Origin: Glycomyces dulcitolivorans
Lineage (GTDB): Bacteria; Actinomycetota; Actinomycetes; Mycobacteriales; Micromonosporaceae
Assembly (NCBI RefSeq): GCF_003265355.1
Contig: NZ_QFRW01000326.1
Coordinates: forward strand, 1 to 54,765
Length of the DNA stretch: 54,765 bases
Direction of reading: 5' to 3'
Part shown: positions 43,789 through 53,742 of the stretch, one piece after another
Numbering within the stretch: the first letter of the stretch is position 1
Layout of the letters: each line of letters opens with the position of its first letter
Program-made: the position numbers and the translations under genes
Notes under the pieces: generated by a model
Database searches by the model: none
Told to the model about the DNA's origin: nothing
Seen by the model: the letters and a program-made list of their open reading frames with translations, nothing else

Positions 43789-45093
43789 TCATGCGGGACC
43801 GCAAGTGGGACATGCAGGTCGAGGCGGAGGAAGTGACCGCCATCGGATCTCGCCCGCATGCTCCAGGTTAAACGGGGGCCCGTGTTCGTGAACGGGGTTG
43901 AGGCCGACGACGGCGTGTTCACCGGGAAGCCGCTGCGTGCGGTCGCCGTGGAGAGATTCCAGGAGAGTCGCCACGGCGACCTTTGCGGCAAGGGTGCCAA
44001 TGTACCGGAGGTCGGGCGGGACGGCGGTCATCGGCAGGTGAGACAGCCCGGCTCCGTAGCCAAGTTCCTGATCGGCCTCGGCATCCATCGCGCCCTGGTC
44101 GACGAGATCCTGCCGAAGGCACAGGAGACAACCGAATCGAGGGGTGGGACGGAGCCGGATCACTTCCCCGAGGGCGCCGCTGTCGAGGACGCAGGCAAGC
44201 ACGGCGGGCTTGGCGGCACGGCGGGCGAGGTGGCTGACGACTCGCCGCGGTGCGATTCCGTCCGCCGCGCAGAGCACGAGGTCCACCCGATCGAACAGCG
44301 GCCGGAGGAGGTGGGCGTCCTCAACGATGTCCAAAGGATGCGCGTTCGCGTTCTGATCGGGCCAGCGGCGCTCAAGGTGGCTCTTGAGCGCGTCGACCTT
44401 CCGGCGTCCGACGCTTTCGGGCCCGAGCACATGGCGGATGGTGTTGTGCCAGAGGAAGCGGTCGGGGTCGACGAGTTCAACGCGGCCGAGACCGGAGCCG
44501 GCGAGCGCCTCCGCTGCGGCGCCGCCGATGCTGCCGCAGCCGACCAGCATCACCGAATGCCCGGCGAGCAACTCCACCGGCCATCGCCCGGCGAGCTGCT
44601 GGATGCCGACGACTTCAGGTTCGATGTCGAGCCTGATCGGTAGGACGCCGCTGCGGTGCACGAGCCATCCTGCGAACTCGCTCGCTCCGATCAGCCGCTC
44701 GTCTTCAGTGAGTCCGGGCTCGTGCGTGATGAGCAGGCCGTGGTTTCTCCCAGGATGCTCGACGCCGCGCACGAGCTTGCGGAAGGCATCGAACGGGAGA
44801 CGGACTCCGGGGCGCTGAAGCAGGATCAGATGGTGGAGGTTGATATCGGGGGAGGGGTCACGGATCCACTGACCGTGGTGATCGGAGTCGCCCCAGCGGA
44901 GCGCGGTGAACTCGCGGGGGATGGTGACCTGCATGCGCAGATCCGGCTTGGTCTCGACGGTCTCCGCGATGTAGAGGCGCTCCGACGGTGCGAAGCGAAA
45001 GACCAGATCGCCTGACGTCATTGGCGAACTGCTGATCTTCTCGGCTGCATCACGGGTCAGGGCGACATGGGGCAGAGTCCGGTCAGTCGGCAT
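43789..45093 (-). CDS. E1-like ThiF-fold adenylyltransferase of CBASS
   Basis: A 434-residue protein. From about residue 175 it is an E1/ThiF domain: VMLVGCGSIGGAAAEALAGS with the GXGXXG ATP loop, then LVDPDRFLWHNTIRHVLG and KVDALKSHL, and GCLLCLRQDL with candidate catalytic cysteines. E1 enzymes adenylate and thiolate a C-terminal carboxylate. In CBASS the E1/E2 pair attaches the cyclase to a target and primes it. The first 170 residues have no clear family. They contain HH-X7-SPD (72-83), loosely similar to a JAB/JAMM zinc site, but the match is imperfect. The 11-bp overlap with the E2 gene upstream shows coupling. A separate E1 is unlike the fused E2-E1 (Cap2) of standard type II systems. 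Confidence 0.85.
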   Translation of the reverse strand: MPTDRTLPHVALTRDAAEKISSSPMTSGDLVFRFAPSERLYIAETVETKPDLRMQVTIPREFTALRWGDSDHHGQWIRDPSPDINLHHLILLQRPGVRLPFDAFRKLVRGVEHPGRNHGLLITHEPGLTEDERLIGASEFAGWLVHRSGVLPIRLDIEPEVVGIQQLAGRWPVELLAGHSVMLVGCGSIGGAAAEALAGSGLGRVELVDPDRFLWHNTIRHVLGPESVGRRKVDALKSHLERRWPDQNANAHPLDIVEDAHLLRPLFDRVDLVLCAADGIAPRRVVSHLARRAAKPAVLACVLDSGALGEVIRLRPTPRFGCLLCLRQDLVDQGAMDAEADQELGYGAGLSHLPMTAVPPDLRYIGTLAAKVAVATLLESLHGDRTQRLPGEHAVVGLNPVHEHGPPFNLEHAGEIRWRSLPPPRPACPTCGPA

Positions 45094-45694
45094 CAGCGGT
45101 CTCCTGTGTGCCTTCTGGGTTCCGTTCGAGTGTGATCTGCTCGATGAGGGGGTCGAGGCAGGCGTCTGAGACGATCCCGTTCTCGGTCATCTGCTCAATG
45201 GCCTCCAGCTTCATCAGGATGTACTCGATCCGCCATCCCGCCGCCTTGAGCAGCAGTTCAGTGACGCTCGCCTCGGGCTGCCAGGCACCGTCGCTTCGCA
45301 ACAGGCAGAGGGACCCGTCAGGGGAGACGTGCCAGGCGTGCTGGGTCCGCTCCCAGACGGTGGGTTCAGGATTGAATGGGCAGACGAGCGGGGCGATCAT
45401 CGGGTACGCCGCAGGGTACTTCACCGCGAATCGGGGCGTGTAGTCCGCGAGGAGCACTCCGAGCCCGTCGGGCTGCGGCCGGTCGAACGGCCATGCCGGA
45501 AGGTGACCGATCCAGCCGCCATGGGGGAGCGGGAGGGCGCCCTCCTCTGACGGTGCACGGTATTCCAAACCGGGCGCGAACGCTGCGATCTCAGTGAGGT
45601 CGCGCCGCAACCTCGACGGCTCGGTTTCAGTCCACATCAGTGGAACAGCCGCCTGCGCATGCTCCTTGGCCCCGTGAGCGCGCATGTCGGTCAT
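45083..45694 (-). CDS. E2-like (ubiquitin-conjugating fold) protein of CBASS
   Basis: A 203-residue protein with the E2 order of features: strands in GLGVLLADYTPRFAVKYPAA, the YPAAYPMIAPLV segment similar to the YP-X3-P of E2 enzymes, and the active-site Cys130 in HVSPDGSLCLLRSDGAW, the usual place after a short-strand turn. It should carry a thioester from the E1 protein to a target. The frame is open to 46135, but the upstream part is out-of-frame cyclase sequence. ATG 45694 overlaps the cyclase stop (ATGA) and gives the conserved size. Standing alone it recalls short type II CBASS, but here a separate E1 follows. Confidence 0.82.
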   Translation of the reverse strand: MTDMRAHGAKEHAQAAVPLMWTETEPSRLRRDLTEIAAFAPGLEYRAPSEEGALPLPHGGWIGHLPAWPFDRPQPDGLGVLLADYTPRFAVKYPAAYPMIAPLVCPFNPEPTVWERTQHAWHVSPDGSLCLLRSDGAWQPEASVTELLLKAAGWRIEYILMKLEAIEQMTENGIVSDACLDPLIEQITLERNPEGTQETADAD

Positions 45695-46656
45695 CCCTGC
45701 GGCGTGTCCCTCAACGGACGCGGTGCAGTCGCTGCGGCCGCCGCAGTGCTGTGACCGTCCGACTCGGGCAGTTGCGGGAATGCGGAGCCGAACACCTCGC
45801 CCCACTTCCGGACCGCATACGCGGAGTGGCCGTCGGCCTGCGCTTGAACCGCCAGGGCCGCACGGTCTCCTGCAGTGCGAAGACGGTCTGCGAACGTCTC
45901 GTAGTCGAGGTCGGTCTGGATCGGCCCGCACAGCCCCGCCGGGTCGACGACTTCGCTGCCGCCTTCGATGAAGTACGCGGCGCTGACGAAGAACTCCTTG
46001 ATCGCGGCAGCTTGGGAGCCCTCGGTGGGAAGGTGCTGGAGTGCGAGGACCTCCATGACGAGCGACTTGATCTTCATCCGCTGCTCCGACGCCCACCACT
46101 TCAGCATCCGGACCGACCCGGCGAACTTGTTCCACTCCTTATGCTTCGCGGACACCTTGGCGATCAGGGACTCCGGGTCGCAGAGGATCCAGTCCTCCGA
46201 GAGTGCCTCCGGAACCAGCAGGCCTCCGTCCCCGCGTAGAGCGGGCATAGCGTCGACGGTGAACGCGTCCGGATCGTCCTTGTCGTCGAAAAAGCACTTG
46301 ACCGCGTGGTTGCGCCACCTCGCGAGCCGGACGACCTGCTCGTGGCTGCCGTTCGTCGCTCCCAGGAGTTTGTTGATCCGATCCCGCGTGTAGTCCAGAG
46401 CGTCCTCGGCCGAGGCGCCCGGCTTTCCCCATCCGGGGTGCAGGTCGCTGTCGAACACCAGGACCACATCGACATCGTGGATCGGGTCCTTATGAGTGCC
46501 CCGGGCCAGCGAGCCCGACGGAACGACTTCAACGACGTCGGGCTCTGCGTCGAAGGCTTCCTTGAAGAGGTCCCGCCGCCTGCGGGCCTCCTTCACCTCG
46601 TCCATGTCGACGTTGACCGTGGACTGGAACGCCCGGAATGCGTCGGTCACGTTCAT
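45691..46656 (-). CDS. CD-NTase (CBASS cyclic oligonucleotide synthase)
   Basis: A 321-residue nucleotidyltransferase of the cGAS/DncV-like class. VVEVVPSGSLARGTHKDPIH and DVDVVLVFDSD hold the GS motif (48-49) and the metal-binding Asp61 and Asp63; the third acidic residue is Asp135 in FTVDAMPAL. The C-terminal helical half has KHKEWNKFAGSVRMLKWWAS as in OAS-like enzymes. It makes a cyclic di- or trinucleotide on infection. Paired with a SAVED effector, a cyclic trinucleotide is the likely product. ATG 46656 is chosen for GAGGAG at 7 bases. It is the first gene of the operon. The last residues TAAAAATAPRPL are a flexible tail; E2-dependent linkage uses the cyclase C-terminus, so this tail may matter. 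Confidence 0.9.
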   Translation of the reverse strand: MNVTDAFRAFQSTVNVDMDEVKEARRRRDLFKEAFDAEPDVVEVVPSGSLARGTHKDPIHDVDVVLVFDSDLHPGWGKPGASAEDALDYTRDRINKLLGATNGSHEQVVRLARWRNHAVKCFFDDKDDPDAFTVDAMPALRGDGGLLVPEALSEDWILCDPESLIAKVSAKHKEWNKFAGSVRMLKWWASEQRMKIKSLVMEVLALQHLPTEGSQAAAIKEFFVSAAYFIEGGSEVVDPAGLCGPIQTDLDYETFADRLRTAGDRAALAVQAQADGHSAYAVRKWGEVFGSAFPQLPESDGHSTAAAAATAPRPLRDTPQG

Positions 46657-46983
46657 GTTCAGCTCCTCATCCGTGTACTGTGACTCGGAGCCGACGCTAC
46701 CCGGAGCCACCGACAGAACACTGTGACCGCAGTCGGACCCAGCGGAGCTGGAGCCCGACCTCGGGCTCGGGCGAGGATCGCAATTCCGTCGAGAACTGCA
46801 ACGCCGTCACCGAGCAGACCGTGGTGCGGGAGATTGTCCTAGGCGAGGATCGTAACGTCTGAGGGGTGGTGAATTGAGATTCACCACCGTGAAGGGTGCT
46901 TGAGATTTGTCATCGGCGAGGGCTGGGCCTATTAGCGCGAGAGCTGTATTTCGTTGTACTGCAAGTGATCTAGCATTTCTGAG
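46657..46983. other. Intergenic region upstream of the CBASS operon, with a perfect hairpin
   Basis: No gene is seen in these 327 bp. It must hold the CBASS promoter. An inverted repeat with perfect 10-bp arms, GGTGGTGAAT (46865-46874) and its complement at 46879-46888, with loop TGAG, could be a terminator or an operator. GGCGAGGATCG occurs twice (near 46769 and 46841). Confidence 0.55.
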
Positions 46984-48279
46984 ATGGTGGATGATGTTGC
47001 GGCAGAGGATGTTTCAGCCTGGAAGGCGAGCCTGGATGATGTGTTCGCGCTGATCGCGGGCCTGTTCGGGCGGATTGAACTGCGCCGGAGGGCTCGTTCC
47101 TACCTGGTGGGGTTGCTGGCGCCGGTGGAGCGGAAGAACTCCCGGCAGCTGGTCGAAGCGGCCGGGCTGGCGGATCCGTGGCGGGTGCAGCACTTCCTGG
47201 GACGAGTGGTGTGGTCGGCCGGCCAGGTGCGCGACCAGCTCCGGGCCTATGTGACAGCGAACCTCTCGAGCCCCGGCGGGGTGCTCGTGGTCGACGAGAC
47301 CGGGTTCGTCAAGAAGGGCCGCCGGTCGGCCGGGGTCCAGCGGCAGTACTCAGGGACCGCTGGCCGAGTGGAGAACTCGCAGCTGGGTGTCTTCCTCGCC
47401 TATGCCGGCGAGGCCGGTCGCGCCTTGATCGACCGCGAGCTCTACCTGCCCGAGTCATGGATCGGCGATGCCGAGCGGTGTCAGGATGCCGGAATCCCGG
47501 CCGATCGCGTCGCCCAGGGCGTGCTAACCAAGCCGCGGCTGGCCGAGGCCATGATCGGCCGGGTCCTGGCGGCCGGTGTCGAGGCCGGATGGGTCGCCGC
47601 CGACGCGGCCTACGGCAGGGACGGCAAGTTCCGGACCTTTCTCGAGTCCCGCCGAATGCCCTATGCGGTCGAGGTTCCGGTGAAGCAGACCGTGACCGAC
47701 CTGGACGGCAAGCGTCGCGTCGACACCCTCATCGCCCGCGCCCCAGAAGAGGCGTGGCACCGTGTGTCGACCGGTCCTGGTGTTCGTGGTGAGCGCGAGT
47801 ACGACTGGGCCTAGGCCACCGTCCCCTCTGACGGCGACCTCCCGCCCGGGTTCGTGCGGACTCTCCTGGCCCGGCGCTCGATAGACAACCCTGCCGACAT
47901 CGCCTACTACCTGTGCTTCCACTTCGATTCCGTCGAGCGGGGCCGAGATTGTCCGCGTTGCCGGGGTCCGGTGGGCGATCGAGGAGTGCTTCCTAGCAGC
48001 CAACGGTGAATGCGGGCTCGACCACTACCAGGTCCGAAGGTGGGACGGCTGGTATCGGCACATCACCATGGCCATGCTCGCCCATGCCTTCCTCGCTGTT
48101 ACCGCCGCGACTGACCCAAAAGCCTACGCGAGCTGGGCAACCTCACAGTCCCCGAGATCCGCCGTCTCCTGGCGGTGATCCTCCACCCCGCTCGTACCCT
48201 CGCCCACGCCGTTGCCTCTGCCCACTGGAGGCGCCGCCACCAAACCCGCGCCCGACAACCCCGCTACCAGCGGCGATGA
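46984..48279 (+). pseudogene. IS701-like transposase, broken by a stop and frameshifts
   Basis: The frame from ATG 46984 reads as the N-terminal two thirds of an IS701/DDE transposase: LFGRIELRRRARSYLVGLLA, VLVVDETGFVKKGRRSAGVQ with the first Asp, then GWVAADAAYGRDGKF with the second. It stops at TAG 47812-47814 in REYDWA, where relatives usually have TAC. The frame continues with [17 protein letters not shown], shifts to [20 protein letters not shown] (third acidic residue) and [18 protein letters not shown], then shifts again to [20 protein letters not shown] and ends at TGA 48277-48279. So one nonsense and at least two frameshifts inactivate it. Confidence 0.88.
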
Positions 48280-48808
48280 GCCGCGCTATCGCCGGCAGGC
48301 GGTCACACCGGGCAAATGGTTCCGCCAGGCGCACCACACGATCGTGCTCGACCACGTAGCCGAGCACGGGATGAGCGTTGTCGCCGCCTTCGGCGTCCAT
48401 CAGTACCGGCTTGGCCAGCCGCCGACCAATGGTGGAAAGGAACTCGCAGAACAGGTCAAGTCGGTCTTGCCCTTGCAGTTCCCGCAGGTTGACATCGAAG
48501 TCGATCGCGTCGGATGAGTAGAAGCGGAAGATCGCCAGGACTTCGGCATGCAGCCAGACACTCAGCTGCGCTGACTCGGCGTCGGCCGGACGTGCCAGCA
48601 CTACTTCCGCAGGAGGCACTGGAAGCGCCTCTGTTCTTTCGGAGTACTGGTGCTTCCATCCCCGCTCCTCGACAAGGTCGAGGACCGCCTGCCAGTCCTC
48701 AACGGAGGCACCAGGCACCAGCAAATCAGGCAACGCCCCCATCAGATCAGGATCGAAGAAGCCCCTCACATCATTCCATCGCAGATCGTTCACCCGGTCA
48801 TCCTGCAC
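48143..48808 (-). pseudogene. Hypothetical gene truncated by the IS701-like insertion
   Basis: The first 170 codons from GTG 48808 look genuine: WNDVRGFFDPDLMGALPDLL and DWQAVLDLVEERGWKHQYSE, then VFHAEVLAIF-like strands and RLAEPFARCDRLPAIARLIA. The remaining residues are Gly/Ser/Arg-rich and are simply the reverse of the transposase 3' end. The IS inserted at about 48285, replacing the original C-terminus. A later start at the in-frame GTG of MNDLRW is also possible. The family is unknown to me. Confidence 0.6.
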
Positions 48809-48843
48809 CGGACCTCATTCCAACGCAACGAAATACGGCTGTC

Positions 48844-49143
48844 GTGCTAGCAGGCCGCGGCGATCTGACCGATAAGCAGTGGGCACGCCTGCGCGGGTGG
48901 TTCCCCGCCCCGGCACCGACCGGCCGCCCAATCACCAGGTCCCGCCGGGTACTGTTCAGCGGCGTGGCCCGGCGAGTCCGTGTCGGTGCCCCCTGGCGCG
49001 ATGTCCCCGAGGCTTACGGGTCCTGGCCTATGGTCTACCAGCGCTTCGCGGCCGGGCAGCAGACGGGCGTCCGGGCGCTCATGGTCAAGCTGATCCTGGC
49101 CCTGCTCGACGCCGCGCATCCGTCGCACGGGCGGCCATGTTGA
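48844..49143 (+). pseudogene. N-terminal fragment of an IS5-type transposase
   Basis: The frame reads GDLTDKQWARLRGWFPAPAP and then GAPWRDVPEAYGSWPMVYQR, the N-terminal domain of IS5 family transposases. It lasts about 90 residues and stops at 49141-49143, beside the left end of the next IS. No catalytic DDE domain is present, so this is a remnant cut by later insertion or deletion. Confidence 0.75.
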
Positions 49144-49182
49144 CTATTCTGGCGGTTGCCGTCGTTGGCCTAAGAGCGCGTC

Positions 49183-50000
49183 TCAGTTGGTGAGTTTCTT
49201 GTAACAGGTGATGGCTGCGGCGAGGGCGAGGAATGCGGCGAAGAGGTGTCCGTGGCGTTCGTATCGGATGGTGAGTCGGCGGTAGCCGCCGAGCCAGGCG
49301 ATGGTGCGTTCGACGGCCCATCGGTGGCGGCCGAGACGGTTTGAGGGTTCGATGCCGCGGCGGGCGATGCGGTCGCCGATGCCTCGTTCGCGCAGGGCGC
49401 GGTGGCAGTTGGGGATGTCGTAGGCCTTGTCGGCGTGGAGTTTCGCGGGCCGGCGGCGGCGCGGGCCCCTCCGTGAGCGGATTTTGGGGATGCCTTGGAT
49501 CAGTGGCTCGAACGCCTGCGAGTCGTGGAGGTTGGCGGCGGAGATGCCGAGGGCGAGCGGGAGCCCGTTCCGGTCGGTGAGGATGTGGATCTTCGAGCCC
49601 GGTTTGCCGCGGTCGACCGGGTTTGGTCCGGTCAGTGATCCCCCTTTTTAGCGCGGAGGCTCGCGCCGTCGATGATCGCCCGTGACCAGTCGACGGCCCC
49701 GGCCGCGCCGAGCTGGTCGAGGATGGCCCGGTGGAGCTTGGCCCAGAGCCCGGCCTCGGACCATTCGGTGAAGCGCCGGTGCGCGGTCTGGTGGGAGACA
49801 CCGAAGGTAGGCGGTAGGTGTCGCCAGGCGCAGCCGGTGGTCAGGACATAGACGATCGCGGCGAACACGTGGCGGTCGTCAAGGCGGGCGATCCCGCCGC
49901 CTTGGGCCCGTTTGGTGTGGGCAGGGATCAGTGGCGCGGTGATGTCCCAGAGCCTGTCGGGGGCAAGGCGTGCGGTGAACTGGTCCAACGTTCCTGTCAT
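49183..50000 (-). CDS. IS5/IS427-type transposase, two frames joined by -1 frameshift
   Basis: The first frame (49632-50000) gives 122 residues: LDQFTARLAPDRLWDITAPL and GCAWRHLPPTFGVSHQTAHR, ending IIDGASLRAKKGDH. At AAAAAGGGGG (minus strand, 49640-49649) a -1 slip leads to SLTGPNPVDRGKPGSKIHIL with the catalytic domain, AKLHADKAYD, GIEPSNRLGRHRWAVERTIA (the third acidic residue) and the end KKLTN. Two overlapping frames with an A-rich slippery run are usual in this IS group, so it is likely functional and not broken. The stop lies inside the left terminal repeat. The coordinates span both frames. Confidence 0.82.
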
Positions 50001-50020
50001 CCGTGAAATAGGGGCGTAGG

Positions 50021-50058
50021 CCGCGGGGTGACCGGAACTGGTCCGGTCACGCCCGCGG
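50021..50058 (-). terminator. Terminator after the aldo/keto reductase gene
   Basis: GTGACCGGA (50028-50036) pairs with TCCGGTCAC (50042-50050) around ACTGG, and CCGCGG on both outer sides extends the stem. It lies 15 bp past the reductase stop on the minus strand. Confidence 0.65.
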
Positions 50059-50073
50059 TTTGGTTCTTGTGCC

Positions 50074-51744
<1,671 letters not shown>

Positions 51745-51925
51745 CGAAGACGCAACCTCGCCTCGTTCACACTGCCGCTCAAGCCAACTGAGACAAGCTC
51801 TTAAAGCCTTGAGATGCAAAGTCTTCAGGGGCGAAGTCTTTGCGCGCAAAGTATGTTGCAAGCACTACGGAATCACGGGCCGGGCGAGCCCCCTTACAGG
51901 TATAGCGCGCTCAAGGACCGCCGCG

Positions 51926-52714
51926 TCAGCGGTGGCGCTGCGCCCGCCCCAGCGGGATCACCAACGGCGTCCCCGAGACCGGGTCCGGGACCACCTTGCA
52001 CGGCAGGTCGAACACGGCCTCCACGGTCGCCTCGGTGATCACCTCGGCGGGCGCGCCCTCGGCGTAGACCGCGCCGTCGCGCATCGCCACGATGTGCGAG
52101 GCGTACCGGGCGGCCTGGTTGAGGTCGTGGAGGACGGCGACGATCGTGCGGCCCTCGTCGTTGAGCCCGGCGAAGATGTCGAGCAGCTCGATCTGGTGGG
52201 CGATGTCGAGGAACGTGGTCGGCTCGTCGAGCAGGAGCAGCTCGGTCTGCTGCGCGAGGACCATCGCGACCCACACCCTCTGGCGCTGGCCGCCGGAGAG
52301 CTCGTCGACGAGCCGGTCGGCGAGGTCGGTGGTCCCGGTGGCCGCCATGGCGTCCCTGACGGCGGCCTCGTCGGCGCGGCTCCACTGGCGCAGCGCGGAC
52401 TGGTGCGGGAAGCGGCCGCGGGCGACCAGGTCCGACGCGGTGATGCCGTCGGGCGCGATGGACGACTGCGGAAGCAGGCCCAGCCGCTTGGCGACCTGCT
52501 TCGAAGGCTGGTGCGCGATCGCCTTGCCGTCCAAGAGCACTGCGCCTTCGGTGGGTTTGAGGAGCCGGGAGAGGACCCGCAGGAGCGTGGACTTGCCGCA
52601 CGCGTTGGGGCCGACGATCGCGGTGAACGAGCCGGGCGCGATCGCCAGGTCGAGGCCGGTGCCGACGGGCCGGTCGCGGTAGCCGAAGGTCACCTTGGAC
52701 GCTTCGAGGGTCAT
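51926..52714 (-). CDS. Siderophore/heme ABC transporter ATPase (FecE type)
   Basis: A 262-residue ABC ATPase. Walker A is GPNACGKSTLLR (note Ala-Cys in the loop, common in iron-chelate importers), the Q loop LLPQSS, the signature LSGGQRQRVWVAMVLAQ, Walker B LLLLDEPTTFLD and the H-loop LHDLNQAARY. It powers import of iron complexes with the two permeases encoded upstream. ATG 52712-52714 follows GGAAGGA and overlaps the permease gene by 4 bp (ATGA). The substrate-binding lipoprotein is not in the window. Being the last gene here, it ends 120 bp before the IS5-type terminal repeat. Confidence 0.95.
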   Translation of the reverse strand: MTLEASKVTFGYRDRPVGTGLDLAIAPGSFTAIVGPNACGKSTLLRVLSRLLKPTEGAVLLDGKAIAHQPSKQVAKRLGLLPQSSIAPDGITASDLVARGRFPHQSALRQWSRADEAAVRDAMAATGTTDLADRLVDELSGGQRQRVWVAMVLAQQTELLLLDEPTTFLDIAHQIELLDIFAGLNDEGRTIVAVLHDLNQAARYASHIVAMRDGAVYAEGAPAEVITEATVEAVFDLPCKVVPDPVSGTPLVIPLGRAQRHR

Positions 52715-53742
52715 CGCAATTCCTTCCGTGACTGCGCGACGAGCAGCCAGACGAGGTAGGCGCCGCCGAGGATGATCGTCATGAGCCCCACCGGGAGCGC
52801 CTGCGGCGGGACGTTGAGGGCGACCATGTCGCAGGTGACGAGCAGGAACGCGCCCGTCACGGCGGCGGGGACGAGCTGCACGCCCGGCGCGCGCGTGATC
52901 CGGCGCGCCAGCTGCGGGGCCACGAGCGCCACGAACGGGATCGGCCCGGCGAGGGCCGTCACGACCGCGCTGAGCGAGACGCCGACGACGACGAGCGCGA
53001 GGCGGACGGGTTCGACGGCGACGCCCATCGCGGCGGCGGCGTCGTCGCCGAGTTCGAGCATCCGCAGCCGCCGTCCGAGCCACAGCAGCGGCACGAGCAG
53101 GGCGAGGACGACGAGCGTCCCGTTCCGCGCGTCGGACCAGTCGAGGCCGTTCAGGCTCCCCGCGCCCCAGACCGACGCCATCTGCGCCTGCCACAGTCTC
53201 GCTTTGAGCAGCAGGTACGTGTTGACCGAGCCGAGGAGCGCGGTGACGGCGATGCCGACGACGATGAGCCGGAAGCCGTGGACGCCGCGCCGGTACGCGA
53301 GCAGGTAGACCGCGAGCGCGGTCGCGATGCCGCCCGCGAGCGCCGAGGGGATGACGAGGGCGGTGGAGCCGACGGCGATGATCGACACGACCGCGCCGGT
53401 GTAGGCGCCGGAGTCGAAGCCGATGACGTCGGGGCTGCCGAGCGGGTTCCTGGTGAGGGACTGGAAGACCGCGCCGGAGAGGCCGAGCGCGGCCCCGAAC
53501 ACGACCCCCAGGAGCACTCTCGGGAGCCGCCATTGGACGACGACCGTCTCGATCGCGGTCCCGGCATCACTTACCAACGCGCGCACGACGTCCACTGCGG
53601 AGATCCGCATCTCGCCGAGCCCGAGGGCGATGACGGCGGCGAGGACGGTGAGTACGGCGAGGGCCGCGGTGACGGCGAAGGCCCGCAGGAGGGTCCGGGT
53701 CGAGGCGCGCCCGCCGACGCGGAGCACGAGGTGGCGTCTCAC
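52711..53742 (-). CDS. FecCD family permease 2
   Basis: A 343-residue permease with about nine to ten membrane segments, typical of FecD/FepG. Signature stretches are LPRVLLGVVFGAALGLSGAV, FQSLTRNPLGSPDVIGFDSG, and VALVAPQLARRITRAPGVQL. The start is GTG 53740-53742, overlapping the stop of permease 1 as GTGA, which gives the right length. It forms the membrane channel with permease 1 for a ferric siderophore. The C-terminus LLVAQSRKELR abuts the ATPase start. These overlaps show a tightly coupled operon. Confidence 0.94.
   Translation of the reverse strand: MRRHLVLRVGGRASTRTLLRAFAVTAALAVLTVLAAVIALGLGEMRISAVDVVRALVSDAGTAIETVVVQWRLPRVLLGVVFGAALGLSGAVFQSLTRNPLGSPDVIGFDSGAYTGAVVSIIAVGSTALVIPSALAGGIATALAVYLLAYRRGVHGFRLIVVGIAVTALLGSVNTYLLLKARLWQAQMASVWGAGSLNGLDWSDARNGTLVVLALLVPLLWLGRRLRMLELGDDAAAAMGVAVEPVRLALVVVGVSLSAVVTALAGPIPFVALVAPQLARRITRAPGVQLVPAAVTGAFLLVTCDMVALNVPPQALPVGLMTIILGGAYLVWLLVAQSRKELR

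Noticed and set aside
45695-46135. N-terminal extension of the E2-like protein
   Set aside because: The upstream part is out-of-frame cyclase sequence, and the ATG overlapping the cyclase stop gives the proper domain size.
46865-46888. Hairpin as a riboswitch or structured RNA of the CBASS promoter
   Set aside because: It is a single simple stem-loop; nothing else supports a structured leader. It is kept only as a possible terminator or operator.
51809-52759. Plus-strand frame of 316 codons opposite the ABC ATPase
   Set aside because: It is antisense to the ATPase gene with all its motifs on the minus strand; Arg/Gly/Asp-rich shadow.
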